This document shows positions 15,071 through 22,910 of a DNA stretch of 51,151 nt, one piece after another. The notes under the pieces are model-generated. The model saw only the letters and a list, made by a program, of their open reading frames with translations. It made no database searches and was not told the DNA's origin. The stretch's first letter is position 1; every line of letters starts with the position of its first letter. This DNA is from RGIG3009 sp045653425 (GTDB taxonomy: Bacteria; Bacillota; Clostridia; Oscillospirales; Acutalibacteraceae). Made by a program: the position numbers and the translations under genes. The stretch lies in the NCBI GenBank assembly GCA_045653425.1, contig JAZOLU010000003.1:1-51151 (forward strand). Reading direction: 5' to 3'.

Positions 15071-15888
15071 CGCTGGTGGGCACGCCCATTGGAAATTTAT
15101 CGGATTTTTCGCCGCGGGCGGTAGAGGCACTGAACGCTTGTGACTTTATTGCCGCGGAAGATACGCGCGTGTCGCTGACATTGCTGAACCATTTTGGTAT
15201 TCGCAAACCGCTGATAAGTTATTACGAGCATAACAAGCGCGAGCGCGGCGAACAGATTTGTCGCAAACTGGAAGCCGGTGAGAACGCGGTGTTGGTAACC
15301 GATGCGGGAATGCCCGCCATTTCCGACCCCGGCGAAGAACTGGTGGCGCAGTGCCACGAACGCGGTATTCCCGTAACCGTGGTGCCCGGTCCCAGTGCGG
15401 TGATTACCGCGCTGGCGGTATCCGGCATGCCCTCCGGCCGATTTACGTTTGAGGGTTTTTTGAGTGTGAACCGCCGCAGTCGGCGAGAGCATTTGGCGGC
15501 ACTGAAAAACGAAGTACGCACGATGGTGTTTTACGAAGCACCGCACAAACTGGCTTCCACGCTGGAAGATATGTTGGAGGCATTGGGTGACCGCCGCTTG
15601 TGTTTGGTGCGGGAACTTACCAAACTGCACGAAGAAGTGCGCCGCACCACGTTGGCGGAAGCGGCGGTGTATTACCGCAACCAAGCGGCACGCGGCGAAT
15701 TTGTACTCATTTTAGAGGGGTGCGCCCCCGCAGCGGAACCGCCCGCCTCGCCGGAAGAGGCCGTGCAGCAGGCGAGGGATTTGGTGGAACGTGAGGGCTT
15801 GTCCCCTTCCGAAGCCGCCCGCCGCACCGCGGCGGAAACCGGCTTGAAAAAAAGTGATATTTACCGATTGCTGACAAAGGGGGGCTAA
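15055..15888 (+). CDS. rsmI: 16S rRNA (cytidine1402-2'-O)-methyltransferase
   Basis: SAM-dependent tetrapyrrole-methylase-fold enzyme that 2'-O-methylates C1402 of 16S rRNA. The 277 residues begin GTLTLVGTPIGNLSDFSPRA, the family signature. It also has AAEDTRVSLTLLNHFGI, VTDAGMPAISDPG and VVPGPSAVITAL. The C-terminal domain ends in an HTH-like GLKKSDIYRLLT. The start ATG is preceded by AGGTGA. The next gene begins two bases past its stop. Confidence 0.96.
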   Translation: MSGTLTLVGTPIGNLSDFSPRAVEALNACDFIAAEDTRVSLTLLNHFGIRKPLISYYEHNKRERGEQICRKLEAGENAVLVTDAGMPAISDPGEELVAQCHERGIPVTVVPGPSAVITALAVSGMPSGRFTFEGFLSVNRRSRREHLAALKNEVRTMVFYEAPHKLASTLEDMLEALGDRRLCLVRELTKLHEEVRRTTLAEAAVYYRNQAARGEFVLILEGCAPAAEPPASPEEAVQQARDLVEREGLSPSEAARRTAAETGLKKSDIYRLLTKGG

Positions 15889-15890
15889 CG

Positions 15891-16457
15891 ATGTTTGAAC
15901 GCTTGTTCAGCGGCAGTACGCCGTTGTGGATTGTACTGGCCATTATCCTTGGCGTGTATTTGTGCGTTACGGACAAAAAGAAAAAGAGCGACACGGCAGC
16001 CGCTCTTTGTAAACGCTACGCGCACCTCACGCCGGAAACACTGAACGCGCTGCCGGATGAAGAACTGGTGCGTGCAGTGGTTGCCAATGTAATGGCCAAA
16101 CAAGACCGCCGCCATCCCGACCCGACAACATTATTGCCGTTACTCTCACGCGGGCGGGCCGCGGTGTACAGTGTGTGGCTGTTGTGTCACGAATTGGAAA
16201 CCCAAGATTTTGAGGCGTTGTTCCGTTCACCCTCCCGCCGTTTGGCGGAACCGGCAGCTGACGGGCTGGAACGCTTGGGGGCCTCCAACTCGGCCACCGC
16301 CTTGCGCGCGGCTTTGCGTGCCGCCGAGGGCGACACGCGCGCGCCGTTGTGGGAAGCCGTTACCGCCGTGTTCCGCGAGGCGGTAAACGAGGAGCAACCG
16401 CTTGCACTGTGCGTTACGTATATTCGGGAAAACACGGGCGAATTTACAGACGATTGA
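15891..16457 (+). CDS. Hypothetical protein with N-terminal membrane anchor
   Basis: 188 residues, not confidently recognised. Residues 11-27 form one hydrophobic segment (PLWIVLAIILGVYLCV), followed by a Lys/Asp-rich stretch and then a helical soluble domain. The pattern VYSVWLLCHELETQDFEALF...LERLGA faintly recalls the DMP19/DUF4375 group, but the match is only by eye. It is the last gene after yabB-rsmI, two bases downstream, with AAAGGGGGG as ribosome binding site, so it is co-transcribed. No function can be assigned. Confidence 0.7.
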   Translation: MFERLFSGSTPLWIVLAIILGVYLCVTDKKKKSDTAAALCKRYAHLTPETLNALPDEELVRAVVANVMAKQDRRHPDPTTLLPLLSRGRAAVYSVWLLCHELETQDFEALFRSPSRRLAEPAADGLERLGASNSATALRAALRAAEGDTRAPLWEAVTAVFREAVNEEQPLALCVTYIRENTGEFTDD

Positions 16458-16464
16458 CACTTGG

Positions 16465-16830
16465 TTACATAGCCACATACAACAGTGCCAGCAACAGTTC
16501 CAGCGGTGCGCCGTTTTTGGCAAGAACTACCACCAGCAACAGTACCAACAACCGTTCTTCATCGCCCTGTGCCAAGGCGGTTAATCCCTCTATCCCTGTG
16601 GGACAGGGTGCGGGTTTTTCCGCCGCGCAGGGCGTTTCGCATATCGCTGACGGCGGTGCTGCCTCACAAGCCGTGTTCGGCGGGGGCGGCGGCGCGGGTT
16701 GCGCAAACGACACCCCGCGATATACGTTTACCGGATGCTCGCGCACCAAACGGCGAGATTGCTCCTGCATACGCCGCACCCGCTCGGCGGCCTCGCGTTG
16801 CAGTTGCATTACCGCACCGGTATCACTCAT
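16465..16830 (-). CDS. Small hypothetical protein with hydrophobic C terminus
   Basis: 121 residues. A charged N-terminal helix rich in Arg/Glu is followed by a Pro-rich linker (QPAPPPPP near residue 46) and a strongly hydrophobic tail from about residue 90 (DEERLLVLLLVVVLAKNG). The pattern looks like an acidic DEERLL entry to a membrane or spore-associated helix; comparable tails occur in small uncharacterised clostridial proteins. Its start overlaps the stop of the preceding gene (ATGA). It ends seven bases from the convergent gene at 15891-16457, with no terminator between them. Confidence 0.65.
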   Translation of the reverse strand: MSDTGAVMQLQREAAERVRRMQEQSRRLVREHPVNVYRGVSFAQPAPPPPPNTACEAAPPSAICETPCAAEKPAPCPTGIEGLTALAQGDEERLLVLLLVVVLAKNGAPLELLLALLYVAM

Positions 16831-17219
16831 CGGAATAAGCCCCCTTTCTCTTGCAATAACGGCAACAATTTAAGCAGTTGCATAAATTTTAACGACTCAT
16901 CCAACCGCTTTTCGCGCCCGTCGTGCAGGTAAGGGCGCAGGGCTTTGAGCAAGGTGGTGTTTTGGTCATCCTTGCCCAGCGAACCCAACAACGGTGCCAA
17001 GTGAAGCAATGAAGATAACCCGCCGTCGCTGCCGGACGGTTCCGGCGATGCGGGTGGTTCCGGCGCGGCAGTCGGCGCGGCACTGGGTGCGGCAACGGGA
17101 GCGTCACCGTCACCGCCATCCAAACCAACCCCCAACGCCGCCATAACGTTTTGAATTTGTTGCATCCCCTCCGGCGAGTTCAGCAAGCGGTCAATTTTTT
17201 GGCTCAACTCGTCTTCCAT
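16827..17219 (-). CDS. Small hypothetical protein, helical ends with Ala/Pro linker
   Basis: 130 residues. The N-terminal helix (MEDELSQKIDRLLNSPEGMQQIQ) resembles the opening of several small clostridial proteins of unknown role. A low-complexity Ala/Pro/Ser linker spans about residues 40-70. The C-terminal block DDQNTTLLKALRPYLHDG with KRLDESLKFMQLLKLLPLL looks conserved in type. It is flanked within four bases by the two other small genes, forming a three-gene operon. No enzymatic motif is visible. Confidence 0.65.
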   Translation of the reverse strand: MEDELSQKIDRLLNSPEGMQQIQNVMAALGVGLDGGDGDAPVAAPSAAPTAAPEPPASPEPSGSDGGLSSLLHLAPLLGSLGKDDQNTTLLKALRPYLHDGREKRLDESLKFMQLLKLLPLLQEKGGLFR

Positions 17220-17223
17220 ACCG

Positions 17224-17469
17224 TTACTTGCCTCCCAACAATTTTCCGAGCAACGCCTGCACCTGCGGCGAATTCAAAAATTGCTCGGCTTTTTGCCGGT
17301 CACCGACCAGCGCGTCAATTTGGCGGGCATTATCGGGACCAACACGATTGCTCACCGCACTAAGGCCGCCCTCTTTTACGGTCTGGGCCAGTTGCTCCGG
17401 TGTCATTCCCAACTGCCGCGAGGCATATCCCAACAACGCCTGCAACTGTTCCGGTGTGATTTGGCTCAT
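17224..17469 (-). CDS. Small helical hypothetical protein
   Basis: 81 residues, all predicted helical and Gln/Leu/Ala-rich (TPEQLQALLGYASRQLGMTP, SPQVQALLGKLLGGK). The repeated TPEQLxxLL pattern suggests an amphipathic helix bundle. GGGGGTGATGGT precedes the ATG. It is the first gene of the small three-gene operon and is divergent from the phosphoesterase at 17540. Similar short proteins appear in Oscillospirales genomes next to the other two; the function is unknown to me. Confidence 0.65.
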   Translation of the reverse strand: MSQITPEQLQALLGYASRQLGMTPEQLAQTVKEGGLSAVSNRVGPDNARQIDALVGDRQKAEQFLNSPQVQALLGKLLGGK

Positions 17470-17539
17470 ACCATCACCCCCTTCTATTTCAAATTATGCG
17501 TAATGGCTTTATGATATCCATTAAGAAAGGATAAACCTG

Positions 17540-18004
17540 ATGATTCGTTGGTTAGTGGTATCCGATTCACACGGGGACACCCGTGCATTGTACCGCGCAT
17601 TGGATGAACAACCCACCGCGTGTGCCGTATTTCATTTGGGAGACGGTGCCGCCGAAGCCGAGCAGTTGCGCGCGCATTGCCCCTGCCCCTTGTATGCGGT
17701 GGCGGGCAACTGCGATTTTTCATCGCCTCTCCCCACGGAGGACGAGGTGCGCATACACGGCATACCGGTGTTTTACACACACGGGCATCGCTACGGTGTA
17801 AAAGCGGGAACAGGCCGATTGGAAGCGGAAGCACAGCGGCGCGGTGTGCGGGTGGCTCTGTTTGGGCATACCCACCAACCAATCGCCCGCTATGAGAACG
17901 GTTTGTATTTGGTAAACCCCGGTTCGCTGGGTTATAGCGGGTCCTATGCCATAATAGACGTTGTGGGCGGCGAACTGTCCGTTAACCTGACGCACCTGCG
18001 CTAA
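17540..18004 (+). CDS. YfcE/MJ0936-type metallophosphoesterase
   Basis: Binuclear-metal phosphodiesterase of 154 residues. Calcineurin-like motifs are complete: VSDSHGD (residues 7-13), LGDG (near 32), GNCD (near 54), THGHRYG (near 75) and FGHTHQP (near 103), ending with NPGSLGYSGSYA. Family members hydrolyse bis-p-nitrophenyl phosphate in vitro; natural substrates are mostly unknown. The ATG has AAAGGA ten bases upstream. In many Bacillota it sits beside rdgB/rph, but here it is alone. Confidence 0.92.
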   Translation: MIRWLVVSDSHGDTRALYRALDEQPTACAVFHLGDGAAEAEQLRAHCPCPLYAVAGNCDFSSPLPTEDEVRIHGIPVFYTHGHRYGVKAGTGRLEAEAQRRGVRVALFGHTHQPIARYENGLYLVNPGSLGYSGSYAIIDVVGGELSVNLTHLR

Positions 18005-18044
18005 TACCACTGTATGCCACCGCACAAAAAATGTGCGCGCGGGG

Positions 18045-18095
18045 TTGACAACACGGCGGTGATGGTGTATACTATATTTAACAATTAGGTTAAAT
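18045..18095 (+). promoter_or_regulatory. sdpR promoter with palindromic operator
   Basis: Consensus -35 TTGACA (18045-18050), 17-base spacer and -10 TATACT (18068-18073). Immediately downstream, ATTTAAC (18076-18082) and GTTAAAT (18089-18095) form a perfect 7-base inverted repeat with a 6-base spacer. Its position over the transcript start fits an autorepressor operator for the ArsR-type protein encoded next. Confidence 0.82.
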
Positions 18096-18113
18096 GTTAA
18101 AGGAGGGAGCACT

Positions 18114-18389
18114 GTGGCTTTGCAGGAAACGCTGAAAGCGTTGGCCGACCCCATTCGCCGTGAGATTGTGAATATGCTGAAAGGCGGGCGGTTGTCGGCG
18201 GGCGAAATCAGCGACCGTTTTCCCGTGACTGCCGCATCGATAAGCCGTCATTTGTCGGTGTTAAAAGAGGCGGATTTAATTCGCGATACCCGCGAGGGGA
18301 AATTCATTTTTTATGAGATTAACACCTCGGTGCTGGAAGACGTGTTGTTGTTTGTTTGCGATTTGAAAGGAGCCGGTAGCGATGATTAA
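18114..18389 (+). CDS. sdpR: ArsR-family autorepressor SdpR-like
   Basis: Winged-helix repressor of 91 residues starting at GTG, eight bases after AGGAGGG. LADPIRREIVNMLKGG, then the recognition helix region PVTAASISRHLSVLKEADLI and the wing TREGKFIFYEIN match SdpR/ArsR proteins. It has no CxC metal-binding motif, which fits SdpR rather than a metal sensor. In B. subtilis SdpR represses sdpRI and is sequestered at the membrane by SdpI when the toxin SdpC is present. It overlaps the SdpI gene by eight bases. Confidence 0.93.
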   Translation: MALQETLKALADPIRREIVNMLKGGRLSAGEISDRFPVTAASISRHLSVLKEADLIRDTREGKFIFYEINTSVLEDVLLFVCDLKGAGSDD

Positions 18390-19461
18390 ACAAAACAAAG
18401 TACAGGCAATTATCTCTTCTCTGCTTTTTTTGATACCCATAGGGGTGGGGTTTGTGTTATGGGAACAGTTACCTGATTATATGACCACTCACTGGGGTGC
18501 CGACGGCGTGGCTGATGGGACGAGTAGCAAACTGGTTTCCATACTGTTGCTGCCGCTATTGTTATTGGTTGTGCATTGGTTATTGCTGTTGCTTTCGTCC
18601 GCAAGCCAACATCCCAACCAAAACCGCAAAGCGATGCGGGTGGTGTTTTGGATTCTTCCCATACTGTCGCTGTTTGTGAACGGAGTAATGTACAGCATTG
18701 CGCTGGGAAAAGAATGGCGGTTTACATTGCTAATGCCGGTATTGTTTGGGCTTTTGTTTATAATTATTGGGAATTATATGCCCAAAACATCGCAAAACCG
18801 CACATTGGGCATTAAATTGCCGTGGACACTGCGCAACGAGGAAAATTGGAACAAAACGCACCGTTTGAGCGGGAAACTGTGGGTAATTGGCGGTTTGTTG
18901 TTACTGTTTTGCGTGTTGTTGCCGGAAACGGTAATGATATATACCGTGTTAACGGTGACGATACTGCTGATTGTTATTCCCACCGTGTATTCCTACGCAC
19001 TGTACCGCCGCCATAAAAAAGAGGGGGTTGCCTACCTCGCCGCCCCACGCAGCAAGACGGAAGCCGTAATGGTAAAAGTATCCGCGGTGGTGGTGCCGTT
19101 GATACTGGCGGCGGCGGCGATTTTAATGGTAACAGGAAACGTTACGGTGCAGTACGACGATGCCTCGTTCACGGTGGATGCCACTTATTGGCAACCGCTC
19201 ACGGTGGATTACGGCGTGGTGGATGCCGTGGAGTACCGCGAACAAGGCGTAGACGGCAGACGAACCTACGGGTTTGGGTCGGCGCGGTTATCGCTGGGGC
19301 AGTTTTACAACGAAGAGTTTGGCACCTACACCCGCTACACCTACACCGGTTGTAAAGCGTGTACGATTGTGAAAGCGGGAAACGAGGTACTGGTGATTAA
19401 CGGGAAAACACCCGATGAAACAAAGGCGATTGCAACGTTTCTTGAACAAGCAAATGAGTAA
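18382..19461 (+). CDS. sdpI: SdpI-family membrane protein with C-terminal extension
   Basis: Immunity/signal-transduction membrane protein of 359 residues. The N-terminal DUF1648 part (DYMTTHWGADGVADG) is followed by six to seven membrane helices and the SdpI signature GNYMPKTSQNRTLGIKLPW with NEENWNKTHRLSGKLW. After a final helix near residue 240, about 100 residues form an extra, probably extracytoplasmic or peripheral beta-rich domain (YGVVDAVEYREQG...RLSLGQFYNEEFG) resembling a bacterial PH-like fold. B. subtilis SdpI is about 207 residues, so this is a long form. No sdpABC toxin genes are nearby. Confidence 0.9.
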   Translation: MIKQNKVQAIISSLLFLIPIGVGFVLWEQLPDYMTTHWGADGVADGTSSKLVSILLLPLLLLVVHWLLLLLSSASQHPNQNRKAMRVVFWILPILSLFVNGVMYSIALGKEWRFTLLMPVLFGLLFIIIGNYMPKTSQNRTLGIKLPWTLRNEENWNKTHRLSGKLWVIGGLLLLFCVLLPETVMIYTVLTVTILLIVIPTVYSYALYRRHKKEGVAYLAAPRSKTEAVMVKVSAVVVPLILAAAAILMVTGNVTVQYDDASFTVDATYWQPLTVDYGVVDAVEYREQGVDGRRTYGFGSARLSLGQFYNEEFGTYTRYTYTGCKACTIVKAGNEVLVINGKTPDETKAIATFLEQANE

Positions 19462-19476
19462 AGCACCACGCAAAGA

Positions 19477-19510
19477 GGCGGCACCAAGCGGTGCCGCCCT
19501 TTTGTTTTTG
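19477..19510 (+). terminator. Intrinsic terminator after sdpRI
   Basis: Perfect 9-bp GC-rich stem (GGCGGCACC / GGTGCCGCC, 19477-19498) followed by CTTTTGTTTTTG. It lies between convergent sdpI and ribF genes. Confidence 0.9.
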
Positions 19511-19513
19511 TTA

Positions 19514-21091
19514 TTATAATATTTCCAGCAATTGGGGCAGTGAGGTAATGCTCTCCACCCCCGCGGGACATTGCTGCTCCCCGTGAACGTCAATGTACAA
19601 CGGCCGCATCCCCGCCGCCTGTGCGCCAACAATATCGTTGGGTACATAATCCCCCACGTACACGCAATTTTTCGGTGCCACGCAAAGCCGTGCCGCCGCG
19701 CGGTAAAACAGTTCGGGGTTAGGTTTTTGAACGCCCTCCTCCCCGCCGACGGCTACCGTATCCACCAATGGGCGTAAACCGGAAGCATCCAATTTGAGAT
19801 TTTGTACCAACATATGCCCGTTGGTAATGATGCCGACACGGTAACCGCGGTGTTTTAGTTCCCGCAATACCGCCGCCGCTTGCGGCAACAACACCGTATG
19901 AAACGGGAAACGACGCCACAGTTCTTCCAGCCATTGCTCGTCCGACGTTTCCCAACCCCAGCGTTCACGCAAACCACGGGCGTAGGCGTGGTAATCCACG
20001 TAACCCCGCCCGTTGGCATTTTCTTTTACCATAATGCGCGCCCGCTCGCGTTGCTCGACGGCAGAAAGCGTGGGGAAATACCGCGCCGCCAGTTCCTGCG
20101 CCATACCGCCAAACGCTTGTACGCGGTTTTGCAACGTGTCGTCAAAATCAAACAACACCGCCTTGTCGCCCGCCGCACCGGACAACAACGCTACACTTTT
20201 GTTACGGTCGGCAGCAATGCACTCGCGCAAGGCCGTAACGTCTGTAAACTGCTGTTCTTCCCGCAAAAAGCGAATTAACTCCACCGATAAGGTGCGCCCG
20301 TACAAATCGCCGGTGTACCCCTCAATATAAGTTTCTGCCTGCGGGGTGGCACTGCCGCCCACCGTGGGATGACACCCCACGTTCGTCACGGCGCGGTACT
20401 GCACACCATCCACCACCACCAGCGAGGCGTATACGCCGTGGCGGGGTACAATGTAACCCGCCGGAAACGGCTGGTTTACCGTGGGGAAGCCCCAATCCGT
20501 GCCGCGGTGTGCACCCGCTTGCACAGGAAACGCCACCGCATACGGCCGCCCTAACAGACCCGCCGCTATCTTCGGTTGCCCCGCTTCCAATGCACAACGT
20601 ACGGCAGTGGAACTCACGGCTTCGCCGTCCCGTTCCACGGCGGGTACAATGCGCACTTCTATGCCGAGCGGCGCGCACAAACAGCGCAAATCCTCCGCAC
20701 CGTGCGTACCGCCTTTGCCAAAGTGAAAATTGTACCCGCAGCACACCACCGTGGCATGCAAAGCACCGTGCAAAACTTCCCTCACAAACGCTTCTGCCGA
20801 AAGGTGTTGCACCGTGTTAAACGGCACCTGTAACCATTCGTCCACGCCCAGCGTTTGCGCCACCGCTTGCTCCTGCGCGGGAGTAAGCAACCGCCCGCCG
20901 GATTTGGGTACGCCCGCCAGCGAAAGCACCGTAACCGTAGGAAATGGTATGCCGACGCGGGGAGAGATAACATTGCGCGCGGCGGCAATGACTGCCCGAT
21001 GGCCCAGATGCATTCCGTCGAACACACCCAGTGCCACAGAACGCGGCACGGCGGGCAACGCTTCGCCCGGTGTCCAAGTGCGATAGTCCAT
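19514..21091 (-). CDS. ribF: RibF (riboflavin kinase/FAD synthetase) fused to a HAD phosphatase
   Basis: Bifunctional RibF makes FMN from riboflavin, then FAD. Residues 1-300 contain the FAD synthetase nucleotidyl-transfer motif GVFDGMHLGH (22-31) and VSSTAVR (159-165), then the flavokinase motif GFPTVN (201-206) with AVTNVGCHPTVGG and ETYIEG. From about residue 308 the same frame continues into a HAD-superfamily hydrolase: DFDDT (315-319), IITNGH (421-426), VQKPNPE with Lys456 and GDYVPNDIVGA (480-490), ending at 525. Ordinary RibF is about 310 residues. ATG 21091 follows GGGGGGAGAG; an upstream ATG adds a sequence not typical of RibF. A flavin-phosphate phosphatase role for the HAD part is an inference from the fusion. 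Confidence 0.92.
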   Translation of the reverse strand: MDYRTWTPGEALPAVPRSVALGVFDGMHLGHRAVIAAARNVISPRVGIPFPTVTVLSLAGVPKSGGRLLTPAQEQAVAQTLGVDEWLQVPFNTVQHLSAEAFVREVLHGALHATVVCCGYNFHFGKGGTHGAEDLRCLCAPLGIEVRIVPAVERDGEAVSSTAVRCALEAGQPKIAAGLLGRPYAVAFPVQAGAHRGTDWGFPTVNQPFPAGYIVPRHGVYASLVVVDGVQYRAVTNVGCHPTVGGSATPQAETYIEGYTGDLYGRTLSVELIRFLREEQQFTDVTALRECIAADRNKSVALLSGAAGDKAVLFDFDDTLQNRVQAFGGMAQELAARYFPTLSAVEQRERARIMVKENANGRGYVDYHAYARGLRERWGWETSDEQWLEELWRRFPFHTVLLPQAAAVLRELKHRGYRVGIITNGHMLVQNLKLDASGLRPLVDTVAVGGEEGVQKPNPELFYRAAARLCVAPKNCVYVGDYVPNDIVGAQAAGMRPLYIDVHGEQQCPAGVESITSLPQLLEIL

Positions 21092-21219
21092 CTCTCTCCC
21101 CCCTTGCTTTTTGGTTAGTATATCATAATCAGCAAAAAAACAAAAGTGTTTTGCGAAAAGACACAAAAAAAACACAAAACTTTTTTATAATAGGTAACGT
21201 AAGAAAGGGTGTGTTAACT

Positions 21220-22188
21220 ATGATTGAAGTCCGGAATCTAACCAAACGATACGGTTCCCACTGTGCGGTAAACGATATCAGTTTTCGGGTAGAAGAAGGC
21301 GAAATTCTTGGCTTTTTAGGGCCAAACGGTGCCGGTAAATCCACAACAATGAACATTTTGACCGGTTACCTCTCCGCCACGGAGGGGCAAGTATTGATTA
21401 ACGGTCACGACGTGTTGGAGGAGCCCAACGAAGCCAAGTCCAGCATTGGGTATTTGCCGGAACACCCGCCGCTGTATTTGGATATGACCGTGCGGGAATA
21501 CCTGGATTTTATTTTTGACCTAAAAAAGTGCAAATACAACCGTAAAAAACACATTGCGGAAATTTGCCGCTTAATGCACATTGAAAACGTGTACGGGCGG
21601 CTTATTAAGAACCTGTCCAAGGGCTATCGCCAGCGCGTGGGGTTTGCGCAAGCACTCATCGGCAACCCGCCGGTGCTTATTCTGGACGAACCCACCGTGG
21701 GTTTGGACCCCAAACAGATTATTGAAATTCGTACATTAATTAAAAATTTGGGTAAACACCACACGGTGATTTTGTCCTCGCACATTTTGTCGGAAATTGA
21801 AGCCGTGTGTGACCGCATTGTTATTATTAACAACGGCACCATTGTGGCGGATGCCACGGCCGATAATTTGTCGGCTCAGTTCTCTGCCGACCGCCGCACG
21901 TTGGTACGGGTAGCGGGTGATGAACAACGCGTTTACGCCACCTTGTCACACGTGGCGGGGGTGGCCTCCGTTACCACCTGCGGTGAACACGAACCGGATG
22001 TGTTTGAATATGCACTGGAACCGGAGGACGGTGCCGATTTTCGGCGCGCATTGTTCACCGCACTGGCCAAAGAGGGATATCCTCTGTTGGGAATGAAATC
22101 GATGGAAATGACGTTGGAGGACGTGTTTATCTCGCTCACGCGGGAGCAATTACCGCAATCCAACCGTAAAGGAGGCAACCGAAAATGA
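21220..22188 (+). CDS. ABC transporter ATP-binding protein (GldA-like)
   Basis: 322-residue ATPase of an export-type ABC system. Walker A GPNGAGKST near residue 37, signature LSKGYRQR near 133, Walker B VLILDEPTVGLDP near 153 and the switch histidine in SSHILSE near 187 are all intact. A C-terminal domain of about 90 residues follows, typical of the GldA/NatA group. The start MIEVRNLTK is chosen over an upstream ATG inside ribF because of AAAGGG in front. It is the first gene of a four-gene operon with overlapping stops and starts, together with the permease, GldG-like and DUF4340-like proteins. Confidence 0.93.
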   Translation: MIEVRNLTKRYGSHCAVNDISFRVEEGEILGFLGPNGAGKSTTMNILTGYLSATEGQVLINGHDVLEEPNEAKSSIGYLPEHPPLYLDMTVREYLDFIFDLKKCKYNRKKHIAEICRLMHIENVYGRLIKNLSKGYRQRVGFAQALIGNPPVLILDEPTVGLDPKQIIEIRTLIKNLGKHHTVILSSHILSEIEAVCDRIVIINNGTIVADATADNLSAQFSADRRTLVRVAGDEQRVYATLSHVAGVASVTTCGEHEPDVFEYALEPEDGADFRRALFTALAKEGYPLLGMKSMEMTLEDVFISLTREQLPQSNRKGGNRK

Positions 22189-22895
22189 GTGCGATTTTTA
22201 AGCGCGAATTCAAAACCTATTTTACCTCCCCCATTGGCTACTGTGTGTTGGCGATTATGTTTGGGTTAACGGCTTTTTCGTTTGACTCGTACAACATCAC
22301 CTATTTGTCGCCGGATTTGTCTCCCTTATTTCAAAGTTTGCAAGTGTACTTAATGATACTGGTTCTGCCTATTTTGACGATGCGGTTAATGAGCGACGAT
22401 AAGCGTCAAAAAACCGACCAGGCGTTGTTTACCGCACCAGTGAGTCTTACGGGGATTGTGCTGGGTAAATATTTTGCGGCACTGCTGCTGTTTGCCATTG
22501 GTTGCTCCATGACCTTGGTGTGCGCCGTAATTGTTGCCATGCAAACCACACCCGACTGGATGGTGATTATTGGCAACTACGTGGCACTGTTACTGTTGGG
22601 CGGAATGATTATTACGCTTGGGTTGTTAATTTCCTGCTTAACAGAAAGCCAATTTATTGCCGCGCTGGGCACGTTTTTGGCATCGCTGTTACTGCTGATG
22701 ATGGATAACATTAAGTACATGTTTTCCGGCAACGAATGGATTGCCGCCGCGGTGGATTTTCTTTCCGTGAATCAGCGGTATGCCGGATTTACCGCCGGTA
22801 CCCTGAAATACGATGATATTATCTTTTTTGTGACTATGCAAGCGTTATGTTTGTTTGTAACCGTACGGTTGCTGGACCGCAAACGTTGGAATTAA
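22185..22895 (+). CDS. ABC transporter permease (GldF-like)
   Basis: 236 residues with six predicted membrane helices. The opening IFKREFKTYFTSPIGYCV and the following helices (LMILVLPILTMRLMSDDKRQKTDQ) are typical of GldF/ABC-2 permeases. ATGA overlap with the ATPase gene and GGAGG upstream of the ATG. It should form the transmembrane part of the complex with the GldA-like ATPase, with GldG-like and DUF4340-like proteins as extracytoplasmic partners. In Bacteroidetes, Gld proteins serve gliding; in Clostridia the cargo is unknown. Confidence 0.9.
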   Translation: MSAIFKREFKTYFTSPIGYCVLAIMFGLTAFSFDSYNITYLSPDLSPLFQSLQVYLMILVLPILTMRLMSDDKRQKTDQALFTAPVSLTGIVLGKYFAALLLFAIGCSMTLVCAVIVAMQTTPDWMVIIGNYVALLLLGGMIITLGLLISCLTESQFIAALGTFLASLLLLMMDNIKYMFSGNEWIAAAVDFLSVNQRYAGFTAGTLKYDDIIFFVTMQALCLFVTVRLLDRKRWN

Positions 22896-22910
22896 AAGGA
22901 GGTGCCCGAA

